Shown here: piece after piece, positions 47,507-57,199 of the stretch | Position numbering within the stretch: position 1 is the stretch's first letter | Layout of the letters: every line of letters starts with the position of its first letter | Source of the DNA: Capitulum mitella | Lineage: Eukaryota; Arthropoda; Thecostraca; Pollicipedomorpha; Pollicipedidae | Assembly: GCA_030062745.1 (NCBI GenBank) | Contig: CP099850.1 | Location: 4,154,001-4,218,000 of the forward strand | DNA: 64,000 nt | Direction: 5' to 3' | The notes under the pieces: generated by a model | Database searches by the model: none | The model's input: the letters and a program-made list of their open reading frames with translations, nothing else | Told to the model about the DNA's origin: nothing | Translations under genes and position numbers: made by a program

Positions 47507-47627
47507 TATGGGCGTGGGAAGAAGGGGCCGGGGCCATGCCGCCCACTTTTTGAAAATTTAACATTAGCTCTTTGGGTAACAATGTCTGCGCCCCACCTCC
47601 ACTTTTCTGGATGTTCCTACGTTCCTG
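47507..47627. mobile_element. hAT-type MITE, 121 bp
   Basis: The left end is TATGGGCGTGGGAAG; the right end reverse-complemented is CAGGAACGTAGGAAC. The flanking CAGAATAT (47499-47506) and CAGAGTAT (47628-47635) match at seven of eight bases. The interior CACTTTTTGAAAATTTAACATT is shared with the copies at 63330 and 54611. Confidence 0.6.
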
Positions 47628-48079
47628 CAGAGTATCTCAGTAGCCTAAAGTTCTTCTGCCGATGCCAGGTCGTGCGAAATCCATAAGCCTTTGTCGTGTA
47701 AGGCTTATGAATTTGCGAACAACACGCATTGCGAAGAGCGACTGAAAGGCGGTTTACGGTTGCACGTGGAATAAAACATTCTGACTAATTGATTTCACCT
47801 CAGGCTACCCCTCCTTGACAAAAAAGTGTTTATGCGTTAGGAGGTGTGAAAGGTAGTTTGCAGTACGCAGCCGCAGAAATCGAATAATTCGCTTGTTGTG
47901 GAACAGAACGGCGACGACAAAACGTGGCTTCCAAGTTGGCAAGAATTGAAGTATTTTGCAGTTGGTATTGGATTATGTAAATTTAAAGGCACATGTGTAA
48001 AGATACATTGTAATTGATACACCTTGATGGTGGAGTCGTGTTCAGTAGACATTTTTTAATAGTTTTCAACGGATTTCAG

Positions 48080-48284
48080 CAGGGATGTTGATTTGTATTT
48101 TTTTCAGAGGGATCGGGCCCATCCAATGCTGGTTTGGACCCCTAATATTTTCAGCCGGTTTTTTTAAGGGAAATGAGTAGTACAAACGAAAAGAACGGCC
48201 GTAATAAATCAGACGTAGGCAGAAAGTAAGGTATTTAAATATAAAGGGAGGTACCTATCTATCTTTCTATCTTTTATCTATCTG

Positions 48285-48353
<69 letters not shown>

Positions 48354-48534
48354 ATTACAAGTACATAGGCATAAATGTAATTTTTTATCCCATAAATAGT
48401 AACGAAAACTTCTAAATTTTTGTTGGCCAAAATATGGTGGGATAAATCCACTGAGAAATCCACATTTGGGGGAGGTCAGGTTGTTGGGCCTTCGGCTGTG
48501 CCCCCTCAGTCATTTACAAAATTCGACGCCCCTG
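48080..48534. mobile_element. possible hAT-type element containing (CTAT)n, 455 bp
   Basis: The left end CAGGGATGTTGATTTG resembles the right end reverse-complemented, CAGGGGCGTCGAATTTTG. Flanks GATTTCAG and GATGACTG agree at only five of eight positions, so the duplication is weak. The right shoulder is C-rich like the rest of the family. The CTAT microsatellite lies within it. Confidence 0.4.
48254..48353. repeat. (CTAT)n tetranucleotide microsatellite
   Basis: About 100 bp of CTAT repeats, imperfect in the first 30 bp and then uninterrupted. Confidence 0.95.
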
Positions 48535-48741
48535 GATGACTGAGCTCTTTATTGAATTTGCGTTATGAAATACAATTCCCTTTGTAATGACACATCAAAT
48601 TTACTTGCCTTGTTTAAGCAGGTTGTCGCCTGAAGTCGAGTGCAATGATAATTAGCCTAATGTCCAAGGAGCGCCTAACGTGACAAATCATATTACCTCT
48701 CATTATCTCCCGTCCTCAGGACTGGCTGTTTGAACTATTAC

Positions 48742-48848
48742 CTCCTCCAGATTCCATTCGAGACCAGTCGACCTGCAGTCGCAGCGCCATGGCCTTCGCC
48801 CTGCAGGCACGGTAGATGAATTCGCCGCTGCCGCCGGTTCCGAGCAGT
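48742..48848 (-). CDS. weak candidate internal exon, minus strand, 107 bp
   Basis: On the minus strand an acceptor-like GTCGCTGCAG| precedes, and a donor GGAG|GTAATA follows, a stretch whose one open frame reads LLGTGGSGEFIYRACRAK followed by AMALRLQVDWSRMESGG. Third codon positions are mostly G or C and the amino-acid mixture is protein-like. No family is recognised and no partner exon was found on this strand. It sits in a GC-rich block, where chance open frames are common. Confidence 0.3.
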
Positions 48849-49003
48849 CTGCAGCGACGGTCGCCGCGGGCGGCGCTTCCGGGTTTGTTACATCGTCGTC
48901 GCCGTCGCACGGCACCAGGAGAGGTGCTCGCGTGCTGTCAGAGACACCTGTGGCCAACTCTAGGAACTAAGCGATCGATATTGCTGCATGCTTCGCACCT
49001 CAG

Positions 49004-49138
49004 ATAAAAGAGGGCAGCACAGAGCCGTTATGTGCTGCCACCTATACTGGCTCGGCTCAACTGATCATTTCTGGTGGGTATTGATTGGAGAAGCAGCTCG
49101 GAAAGTTGCCGAGCGTGAGAGCTCGTCCGCGCCGGCCG
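49004..49138 (+). CDS. candidate internal exon, 45 codons, phase 1-1
   Basis: The acceptor CTTCGCACCTCAG| and a consensus donor |GTAAGT bound 135 bp with one frame fully open. That frame contains LYWLGSTDHFWWVLIGEAAR and KVAERESSSAPA. It starts and ends in phase 1, the same phase as the introns flanking the 26145 and 60083 exons, so it could be an optional exon of the same gene. The tryptophan-rich first half is unlike the proline/serine-rich neighbours, which argues for caution. Confidence 0.3.
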
Positions 49139-49139
49139 G

Positions 49140-49400
49140 TAAGTACCGATCCCCTCCGGCATTTGACTTGGCCGCTTCCGGTCACGTCACCTGGGGTTGC
49201 CGGATTTCCGGTTCGGAAATTCCGGCAGCCGCCGTCGCCGGCACGGCGGAAATCCGACGCCCGGCAACCGCCGCGGGCACGCCGCCATCCCACGCCCCCT
49301 CCCCAGCGCCGGCGGCGCACACCTAGCCGGGAGACATGCCCGCCCGTCAGGCACCCATTGTCGGCCCCAGCCGAAACAGGTCGGCTGCGGTAATCCACCT
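49140..49400. promoter_or_regulatory. GC/CpG island
   Basis: CG-dense block with long but unsupported frames on both strands. It adjoins the candidate exon at 49004. Confidence 0.3.
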
Positions 49401-49409
49401 CTGGGCTAG

Positions 49410-50585
49410 GGCGGGACCTGTGACGGCCGACATTTCGCCAAGGTCAAGGTCAGGGGACGGATGGGCCTGCTCAGGCAGGTCCGGTCCCCACTCCCTATGA
49501 CGTCATGGTACCCTCGCTGTGTTCTCAGCTTTGTCTTCAGTTCCTCCTCTCTGTCAGAAGTGCCGAATGCTTTGTGCAGCCCAGTTCCGAGCTGTCTCGT
49601 GGTTGTTAAAAAGCTAGTAATAGGGTGTCGTCCTTGCCTCCTGTTCGGATCGTTTTCGTTTTCTTTTTTATTCTGCGCTGTTTTTTTTGCTCTCATTCAA
49701 AGCCTATTTAAAACCCGAGGCTGCCAGATTTTCGGTCTATTTCGTCCTTTCCGACGACGAAATAGATTGATCTCACTTGCGTGGTAGCTATGGAATCATG
49801 AGTTAATTGCCTATGGTTCAATGACAATTTTGCTTGTTTACGTGTTGCTAGCTTACGCTACATACATATAAAGGGCTTGCTGTGATTTTGCAGCACACTT
49901 ACGGTTGAAAAATCGATTGCCTTCATAAGCCACATAAGTTTTCTTACTATAAGAACATTACTTACAGCTGCATCCCTGATCCTGGATGGACAGTCATTGA
50001 GAAAGGCCATCCTCATACACTTCAAAGCTGCAGTTGTTCGGGAACTTTTTAGAAATCGCGTGTGCATCACCATGGATCCGCTGAGTGATCCAGAGAGGGG
50101 CCATTGGTGCTATGGCCCTTCTTTCTTTGGGAACTCTCGCGGCATCGTCTATGTTGGCTCCTCGTTTCCGACGGAAAACGAGGGGTTTATGTTTTCAAAA
50201 TGAAAAAAGTTTGCTTATACAAATGCTGATTTTCAAAGACAATGAAACTTTCCAGTCGAAATCCGAGGAGATCTCTGAATTTTGGGGATAAGTTAAATTA
50301 CACGGGTGAAGGCTTGCGCCACTTGTCATTCCATTGATAGAATAGTCATGAAGTACCACTGAAATGAACGTTCGGAACGACACTAAAGTCCCGCAGTGGT
50401 GGCTTCAGCAGAGTTCTCTGGACGTCGAGTCCAGCAAAAGCTTTCCGTCGATGAAAGGAGGGATCTCTGACTCCTTTTGCCGACGCCAGAAATTTCCGTT
50501 AATTCCCACTTCCAGGCCTTAATACACCAATGCCTTCCACCATCAGTGCGGTGAAGGTGCAAAGGCCACGACCACAAAGACAGCA
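49410..50585. other. non-coding stretch, no gene seen
   Basis: No supported exon or element. A 108-codon plus frame (49461-49787) is serine/phenylalanine-rich and shows no known domain. Confidence 0.5.
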
Positions 50586-50589
50586 GTTT

Positions 50590-51060
50590 CTGTGACGGCC
50601 AGTGGCCCACAGGAGCAGTGGGCGTCCTGTTACCACGCCATGAGCGGCGACGGTTTTGCCACCAAACCAGGGTCACTGAATCTCTTGTGTCCAGGCTTGG
50701 AGAAAGGAACTCACTCAGTTCCCCACTCTGCGAGTAGTGACTCCTGAAGCCGCTTATCAGTAACTCCGCGATTCCGCATCGGAGCTCTGTCTCCGCACAA
50801 GAGGCAGTGACGCCCCTGAAGCCTCTAGGAGAACTGGGGACTCTCCATTCGCCACACTTGGAACGGCAGCTACCCCGTCTTCTTCTCAGGAGCAGTGGCG
50901 TTCTTGAAATCGTTCCTGGAGTAGTGACTGACTCATCCGTTTTCGCTCCAGAAGCGGCGACCCCATGGAAGTCGTTCTGGGAGCAATGACTGTTTAATTG
51001 ACGCCCCAGAAGAGACGGTTCTTTTGCCGTAATTCCGGGAATAGAAGGTTTTGCGGCACA
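50590..51060. repeat. degenerate 30-bp minisatellite that keeps a 265-codon frame open
   Basis: The words GGAGCAGTGACG, GGAGTAGTGACT, AGAAGCGGCGACC and GGGAGCAATGACTG recur at about 30-bp steps (50609, 50641, 50729, 50802, 50889, 50920, 50951, 50981), accompanied by GAAGTCGTTCTG-like words. Because the period is a multiple of three, the minus frame 50383-51180 stays open with a faint 10-residue period. I therefore read that frame as a repeat artefact, though expression of a repeat protein cannot be excluded. Confidence 0.65.
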
Positions 51061-51069
51061 CTTTGGGAC

Positions 51070-53480
51070 CAGGTCACCCCACGTGTTTCTCGGAATACGT
51101 TCGTGACATCCTCCTATCGCGCACCCGCGCTGTGTGGTTCGATCAGGAGACTTCCCCCGGATGTGAGATGCTCCGGACATTTTGTTGTCCTTGTACTAGG
51201 TGTTCGACGATTCCCGCGTTAAAGATTTTTAGAAGACATTCCGATACGTTGCCGTGGATGAACGGCGTAATTTTTAGCTTTCCTTCAGGATTCCCCTTTA
51301 TCATGGTTTCAGCCGCGCCATGGAACATTTCCGACAAGGTGTTTGTTGATTCGTCCTGCCTTTCTGACGTGTGTTGGGAAATGTCTATGCCATAGACATT
51401 GCCCATATGACATATGCCAAAACCAGCGGCTGGTTTTGTGCTTCAGTCAGTCTGCATGCGTTACAACCTTGATTGTTTTATTTTTGTCGCGTCAGACGTG
51501 ATGCTGTGCGATGCCACATTGCGCGTTAAAATATCGCCAAAAGATTTCGTGAACGATAATGTTTACCACCTAGTGAGTAATGTGCCGGCAGAACATGTAA
51601 ACAAGAGCTTTTACTACGTACTTATTATCAACACTTCATGGATGAATGATTTTCATATGCTCGGAATTCAAGCAACTCTGTTTTTCCATTCATCATCATT
51701 CTACATAATTCGTCATTCATTAGAAATGCCCATGGTGTAAATACTAATGTCGGACGATCTCGATGTGAAGACTTGTGCTATGACTATATCAGTCCGATGT
51801 AAATAGAAACATCTACAAGGTGTTTTTATATGCTGTTTTCGCTCATATTTTATGTGCTGTTTTTTGTTTTATGTACTTGTTTTATGTGCTATTTGGCCGA
51901 CTTTCGAAGGTCATTTGATAGGTCTTGATGATAGTTTGTTTTGTTTCATTTTTTTACAACTACGTAAGTTGCAACAGGGACAAGTTTGCCAATGTGCCGT
52001 CACTGTGTTTCGAACAGGAAACGCTACTTCGGACGGAATTATATGGTCTGTGAAGAAAAAAACTACTGGGTAGGTTGCATTTCAACATTCCGCGGAAGGG
52101 CGTGCCTCAGTCCGTGGAAATTTCCGAAATTTCCGTAGCAGCGACCCATCGCTTCATTGTCTTTCTTCCGCGTACATGGCTGGTTAGCTGGTGAACCCAG
52201 CGAGCAGATGTTAGGAAACTCGACGTATTTGACGAAGACATTTTACTTCCATTACTAGACATTCCGCTTCCAGTAATCTTGGTGTGCCGAAAATTACTAT
52301 GCAAGTACTTGGCACGAAGCATAACTTAGCTTCTTGTTAATTTTCAAGGGTGAGACATGCGTGCTGTTGCAGCTTAGACGCTCTCAAATGCATGACATGG
52401 TTGTCACATGGGCCACATTCGATGCATTTTTCCTGCGTCTCCCACACAGAACATTACGAATGCAAAAACATGTATTCCAAAACATTTCAGGGATATGGAT
52501 CCTTTTAAACCGTGAATAGATAAAACAGCAGGTAATACAATACACGAGCACCTCCAGGCACTCAGCATCAAAGTTCCGTTTTTTCCAAGCGTACTGTTCT
52601 TTTATGCGACAAAACAGGCGTTTGCTGTTTTGTGCTAGATATACGTATAGGGACATATATAGATATACGTAGTTCGTGATGACGGAATTCAATCAGGCAA
52701 ATGAGCAACATAGCAGTGTAGTGATACGTTTTGCGCTTTTACCCCCGCCCCCCCCCACAAGAGTCGCGCTTGTTTGTGTTCATATACTCATCGAAATTCT
52801 GTTTAGCTCTTAATGTGTGTATTATGTTCTTTTAGAGACACAGTTGAAAAGTCCCTATGCTAATATCAAAACTTTTGTTTTGTTAACGGCATTGCTTGGC
52901 CCAGAGAGAGGCAAACAAGGTACTGCCGTTAAAATTTCCGAGGACAAAAGAGAGGTTAGATTTTCTCAATTTCCATTCGAGAGGAACGATGTAGTGACAG
53001 CATAATATCCCTGAATCCAAACGATTCAGAATTTCTTGGGTGCTCTTGTGGGATAAGTCTGCATCGGGTATTGCTTAAAAGCCTGTACGGCTATATAAAT
53101 TTAGCCTGTTTCAAACCGGCGGAGAGGACCTTCTGAGTAATGACGAATATTTCATCTTCAGTGCAGCTAAATGAAAAGTCGATCAAGTACTCGTATTTGT
53201 TTCCTGTCTTTTTTCAGAAATAAAAGCCACTCGAATTTGAACATGTTTCGTATAATATCACTTTTATTGTTTTGACCTTGGTCTCGTGATGCGTTTTGCA
53301 GATATGATTAAAAGTATCAAAATCTTACGTAAGCTAACGTGGCGTTCGAGTTCATTGATACCCGTGGTCACATCGACACTGCAAATATTGTCTGTGACCT
53401 TTCATAGTGTTCTTTCTCCTTCCTTTTTTTTACTCGAAAGAAATGTTATTGAGACCTAATTATATCTGTTTATCTATATC
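51070..53480. other. non-coding stretch, no gene seen
   Basis: No supported gene. A poly-C run lies at about 52742-52756. A strong acceptor-like tract (CTGTCTTTTTTCAG) at 53205-53217 is followed at once by stops and has no exon. Confidence 0.45.
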
Positions 53481-53490
53481 TACCTTTCAG

Positions 53491-53658
53491 GGATGTGGAA
53501 CTATTTCAAATCGTCGCATACCATGTCGATAAGTGGGAAGCTGCTCGGCTTTCTCGTGGTTTGTTTTTAGGCGTCAAAGCAAATGAAATGGGCATGGCGG
53601 GTAAAATGTTGACGGTGGTCGCCGCAGTACTCGAAACAAACGACAGCACCCGTTGCAG
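53491..53658 (+). CDS. candidate internal exon, 56 codons, phase 2-2
   Basis: A good acceptor, TATATCTACCTTTCAG|, opens a frame reading DVELFQIVAYHVDKWEAAR then LSRGLFLGVKANEMGMAGK and MLTVVAAVLETNDSTRCR, to CAG|GTGCGC after 53658. The frame in fact stays open to a stop at 53831, so a terminal exon is also possible, though no polyadenylation signal follows closely. The phase (2-2) does not match the phase-1 introns of the main model. The translation looks protein-like but matches no family I know. Confidence 0.3.
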
Positions 53659-53664
53659 GTGCGC

Positions 53665-54600
53665 ATCCAGGACTTTACAAAAAAACATCGAACGGTTATG
53701 GCAATCAGCCTTGCAGTCCCTGTTTGACCAACAGCAGATGGTGCTCTGTTCCGCACCCCTGTTTAACCTGCACTGGTTTGACCGTAGATTTTACAGAAGA
53801 GGAAGCATGACCACATCATTAAGTGCCTGCTGACGGGAGTCACGCCTCAAACACGCCCCCCCCCCCCGACCACCCGTCAGTTGGACGTTATTCCGCAGGT
53901 GTCCGTGCACCTGAGCCCGGGTAGGGGTCCAGTAATTGACGCCGGGGAGGGGGTCTCGGCCCCGTCTGTCGCATCGGGGGCTCATAACCGCGCTGTCGTC
54001 TGTTCAGAAGGCGGATTTGGAAGCGGCCAGAGACGCGGTAAACCCGTCGCCAGGTTATTTGTCATCGCAGCGTCCCGCCAGCGCAGAGGAGAGTTTCAGG
54101 TTTAGCGTTTACGAGTTTTTCATTTGCGCAAAGTTTTGACAGATGTCTACGGCGCTTGCCTAGCCTTAACCTCCCGCCTCTATAGTATTCGACATTCAGG
54201 TATCTTTGACAGTATCTTCAACATTTTCAACAGGTCATTTTCAAACTGACGCGATAGTGCAACGAAACAAAGACCAGCGTGTCGTTTGGTTCTTTGGCTA
54301 AACGATGACATCCAGCTTGACCTGTTTTTGAGTCGTGCAATACCTCACATAGATCTCAGAGGAGGTCATGCGATTTGATTCCGATTTCTGTTGGATTTTC
54401 TGCTTTTATGAACCCCTCCGAGACCAATTAAATACAAGAAAACTGGTTGATTCATTCCGTAATTTTGAACCAAAATTACCTTGACCCAGCTGAGCACCCA
54501 CGGGAAAAGGCGGCGGCGTACTACGTACTTATTAACACATTCCCTTACAGTCATACATGAAAATGAACATGATCAGTTATTGTAAAGCGTTGAAAATCTT
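53665..54600. other. non-coding stretch, no gene seen
   Basis: A poly-C run lies at 53856-53869 and GC-rich sequence follows to about 54090. No element ends could be paired. Confidence 0.45.
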
Positions 54601-54610
54601 TGATGCGCGG

Positions 54611-54761
54611 CAGGAGCGGCGAAACCTCTGGGGAAGGGGGGGGGGCAGACTCGATTTTTACGTCGTTCCTTCCCATGCAACGCCACAGGGTTAATGTTAA
54701 ATCCTGCCCAAAGTTGGAGGGGGCAGCTGCCCCCTGCCCCCCCCCGGTTCCAACGCCCCTG
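54611..54761. mobile_element. hAT-type MITE, 151 bp
   Basis: The left end is CAGGAGCGGCGAAACC; the right end reverse-complemented is CAGGGGCGTTGGAACC. Flanks ATGCGCGG (54603-54610) and ATGTGCGA (54762-54769) match at six of eight bases, both differences being transitions. The poly-G and poly-C shoulders and the GGTTAATGTTAAAT core (inverted) link it to the copies at 47507 and 63330. Confidence 0.6.
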
Positions 54762-55062
54762 ATGTGCGATGACAGACCTCAGCCGAATCGATTTTTTTCA
54801 TGCTTTGCTCTCGAGGAAGGGAGCATAACTCTGCAAACCACGTAGGCCTTGGTGTCAAATTTACATCGCGTACGTCAAAACGTACCAAACTCATCAACGA
54901 AAAATTTCGGAGCGTTGTACGGCAACTTGCGAAACATGTCAAAGGGCTGCCACACCCCCCCCCCCCTCCCCGCCACGCACGTGCCTTTCCTTTCCCTGTA
55001 CTGATAAGAACTAATTTGTATCCTCGTCTCTCGGATGTATTCTAACTAAAATTGACTGGAGG

Positions 55063-55335
55063 CATGCACGTTGCCAGGATTTTCGTCAAGGGGGGCCAAA
55101 CGTCAAATTTTGTCGTATGCCGCAGGCATATGACGAAATTTGCTACAAAAGGCAGCAATTTTAGGCAATTTATCTCATATTTAATGCACAGGAAAACACA
55201 AAATGTTTGTTTTTGTAACATGTATATGATCACTATTACGTATTCATGCGAAATCCCCATGTATCTAGTATAGACCGCTTGGCTCAGGGAGGGGGGGGGG
55301 GCATGGCCCATGACCGCCCCTTGGCTACGTCCCTG
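55063..55335. mobile_element. hAT-type MITE, 273 bp, perfect 8-bp duplication
   Basis: Perfect duplication ACTGGAGG at 55055-55062 and 55336-55343. The left end is CATGCACGTTGCCAGGATTTTC; the right end reverse-complemented is CAGGGACGTAGCCAAGGGGC. It has a G-rich left shoulder and a poly-G run near the right end. It aligns along its length with the copy at 3026-3276. No coding capacity. Confidence 0.8.
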
Positions 55336-55659
55336 ACTGGAGGCGTCATATATGTCGGTTGTGTCATTGCATGGGAGAAGACGTGATTCGCCGATCGCAG
55401 TGCAAATAAAGCTTGCAGCCTTTCGTTGAGCCTTACAAGTTGAGTCGTTGAGTTACGAGTTGAGCCTTACGAGTTGAGTCGAGTTGAGTCTTACGAAACA
55501 CCAATTAAATGACCGGTACGTCGCTTCTTGCCTGCCGTTTCTCTGACCTCACCGACCGGTCTCTTGCTCCACGCGTCAGCGAGCCTGGCCGAGTCTTCCT
55601 CTGTCTTCACCAGCCCATTTCTTGCCCTCCCGCTCGGGACCCTGGCCTGCCCTGTCTCT

Positions 55660-56520
55660 GCCCTGACTGGCCAGTCGGGTGCCCCTCCCTCCCGCGACCG
55701 TGGCCCAGTTAAGCGTGCTCCGTTCTGCGGCGGCGGCCAGGTCGGCCCGGCCCGGCCTGTCAGCGCGGCCGGCGGCGCCGACGGCCGGCGGCTGCGGCGC
55801 TATCGACCGGAGCACGCGGCGGCGGCGGCGTCAGAGGACGGCCGAGTTACGTCAGAGGACCGCCGAGTTACAGCTGGCGGCGGCAGAGGACCGCCAAGTT
55901 ACGTCAGAGGACCGCCGAGTTACAGCTGGCGGCGGCAGAGGACGGCCGAGTTACGTCAGAGGACGGCCGAATTACGACAGAGGACCGTCGAGTGACAGCT
56001 GGCGGCGTCAGAGGATGGCCGAGTTACAGCTGGCCGCGGCAGAGGACGACCAAGTTACAGTCGGCGGGGGCAGAGGACCGCCGAGTTACAGTTGGCGGCA
56101 GCAGAATGCCGCCGAGTTAAGTCAGAGGACGACCGCATTGCAGCCGGCGGCGGAGGCGGCAGCGGAGGGCCGAGTTACGTCAGAGGAAGGCTGAGTTACA
56201 GCCGGCGGCGGCGGCGGCAGAGCGGAGGAGCGGCTGGTAGCGGTAGCCGGCAGGTAGCGCCGGCCGGCGGCCGCCGGCTCGGGTCAGCCGGGGTCAGGCC
56301 GCCGCCGGGAATAGCCGCCGCCGCCGGGAATAGCCGCCGCCCGCCGGCCGCCTGAATGGATGTACGCGGCCGGCCCGGCGTCCGCGGTGCCCGGCCGGCA
56401 CAGATTTCACGGGACGGAGCCGAGCTGGACGTCCCGGCGGCGGAGGACCCGGTTACAGCGCAGGAACGTCGGGACGCTGTCGGGCGCTGACGTCAGGCCC
56501 GGCTACACCGTGAAACGTTC
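55660..56520. promoter_or_regulatory. GC/CpG island enclosing a minisatellite
   Basis: A CG-dense block of about 850 bp. Its centre is the GAGTTAC minisatellite described separately; the rest has competing open frames without splice support. Confidence 0.35.
55832..56225. repeat. GC-rich minisatellite, CAGAGGACCGCCGAGTTAC units
   Basis: About fourteen units contain CAGAGGACCGCCGAGTTAC or variants, alternating between a short 21-bp form (GTCAGAGG...) and a 31-bp form with AGCTGGCGGCGG. Divergence increases toward the right end. It keeps several plus frames open (for example 55679-56194) with serine-glutamate-aspartate-arginine or alanine-glutamate-leucine repeats. Confidence 0.85.
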
Positions 56521-56984
56521 CCAATCGACGCCCATTCACCTGAAGCGAACTTCCAGAAAAGAGCTGCTACAACTTCTCACAGCCGACTGGTGCTATGGTC
56601 CTTGGATTGTGCTATAAAACGCACATAAATTCCATGAACATCAGTCAAATTTGGGTTGTTAGTTACGCTGTTAGATTTGCAGACTTTGGCCACGCAACGG
56701 ACGGGATGTACAGTAATAATCGAGGACAGCGTGAAGCTCTTCCTTCACGTCCCACTTATCCACATATGTAATTACAGCAATCACAGTAATCACAGGTTGT
56801 GATCGTAAGTGAAATGATGGGTAATTTCTGGCCGTCTGAAGATAGTAGAAGCAGGCGCGGATTCATGATTGAGAAATAATGGAGGCTCGACTCGATAAGG
56901 TAAACACAGAAACTCGTAACGCCAAAATCTCCTGTAAAACTGAAAAATCTCCGGGATAAACACATAAAAAAATGGAGATGGCAC

Positions 56985-57139
56985 CATAGGCGCAGCAAGT
57001 GGGGCCCGGGGGGCCCGGCGTCGCCTTCTTGGGCCCGCATTTTTAGTGAAAACTATTGCACATCGTCTTCGCGGCGGGCGGTTTTCGTATGATCACACTG
57101 AGCTCCGGCCCCCGTAAGAAAATCCTGGCTGCGCCCCTG
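56985..57139. mobile_element. hAT-type MITE, 155 bp, perfect 8-bp duplication
   Basis: Perfect duplication GATGGCAC at 56977-56984 and 57140-57147. The left end is CATAGGCGCAGCAAG; the right end reverse-complemented is CAGGGGCGCAGCCAGGATTTTC. G-rich and C-rich shoulders lie just inside. No coding capacity. Confidence 0.8.
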
Positions 57140-57165
57140 GATGGCACTCGCGAGTGAGCTAGCCT

Positions 57166-57195
57166 CTCAGATCCGTACCCAAGTACGGATCTGAG
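57166..57195. repeat. perfect hairpin, 13-bp arms, 4-base loop
   Basis: CTCAGATCCGTAC, loop CCAA, then the exact reverse complement. It lies 26 bp from the end of the MITE above. A terminator-like role is not expected in an animal genome. Confidence 0.85.
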
Positions 57196-57199
57196 GGAG

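Noticed and set aside
50590..51060. CRISPR-like regular spacing of about 30 bp
   Set aside because: Units are diverged tandem copies without distinct spacers, and the window is clearly eukaryotic.
50383..51180. 265-codon minus-strand gene
   Set aside because: Explained by a decayed 30-bp minisatellite with a period divisible by three.
55528..56355. Proteins of 87 to 171 codons with SEDRRVT or RTAEL repeats
   Set aside because: They are translations of the GC minisatellite and island, not a gene.
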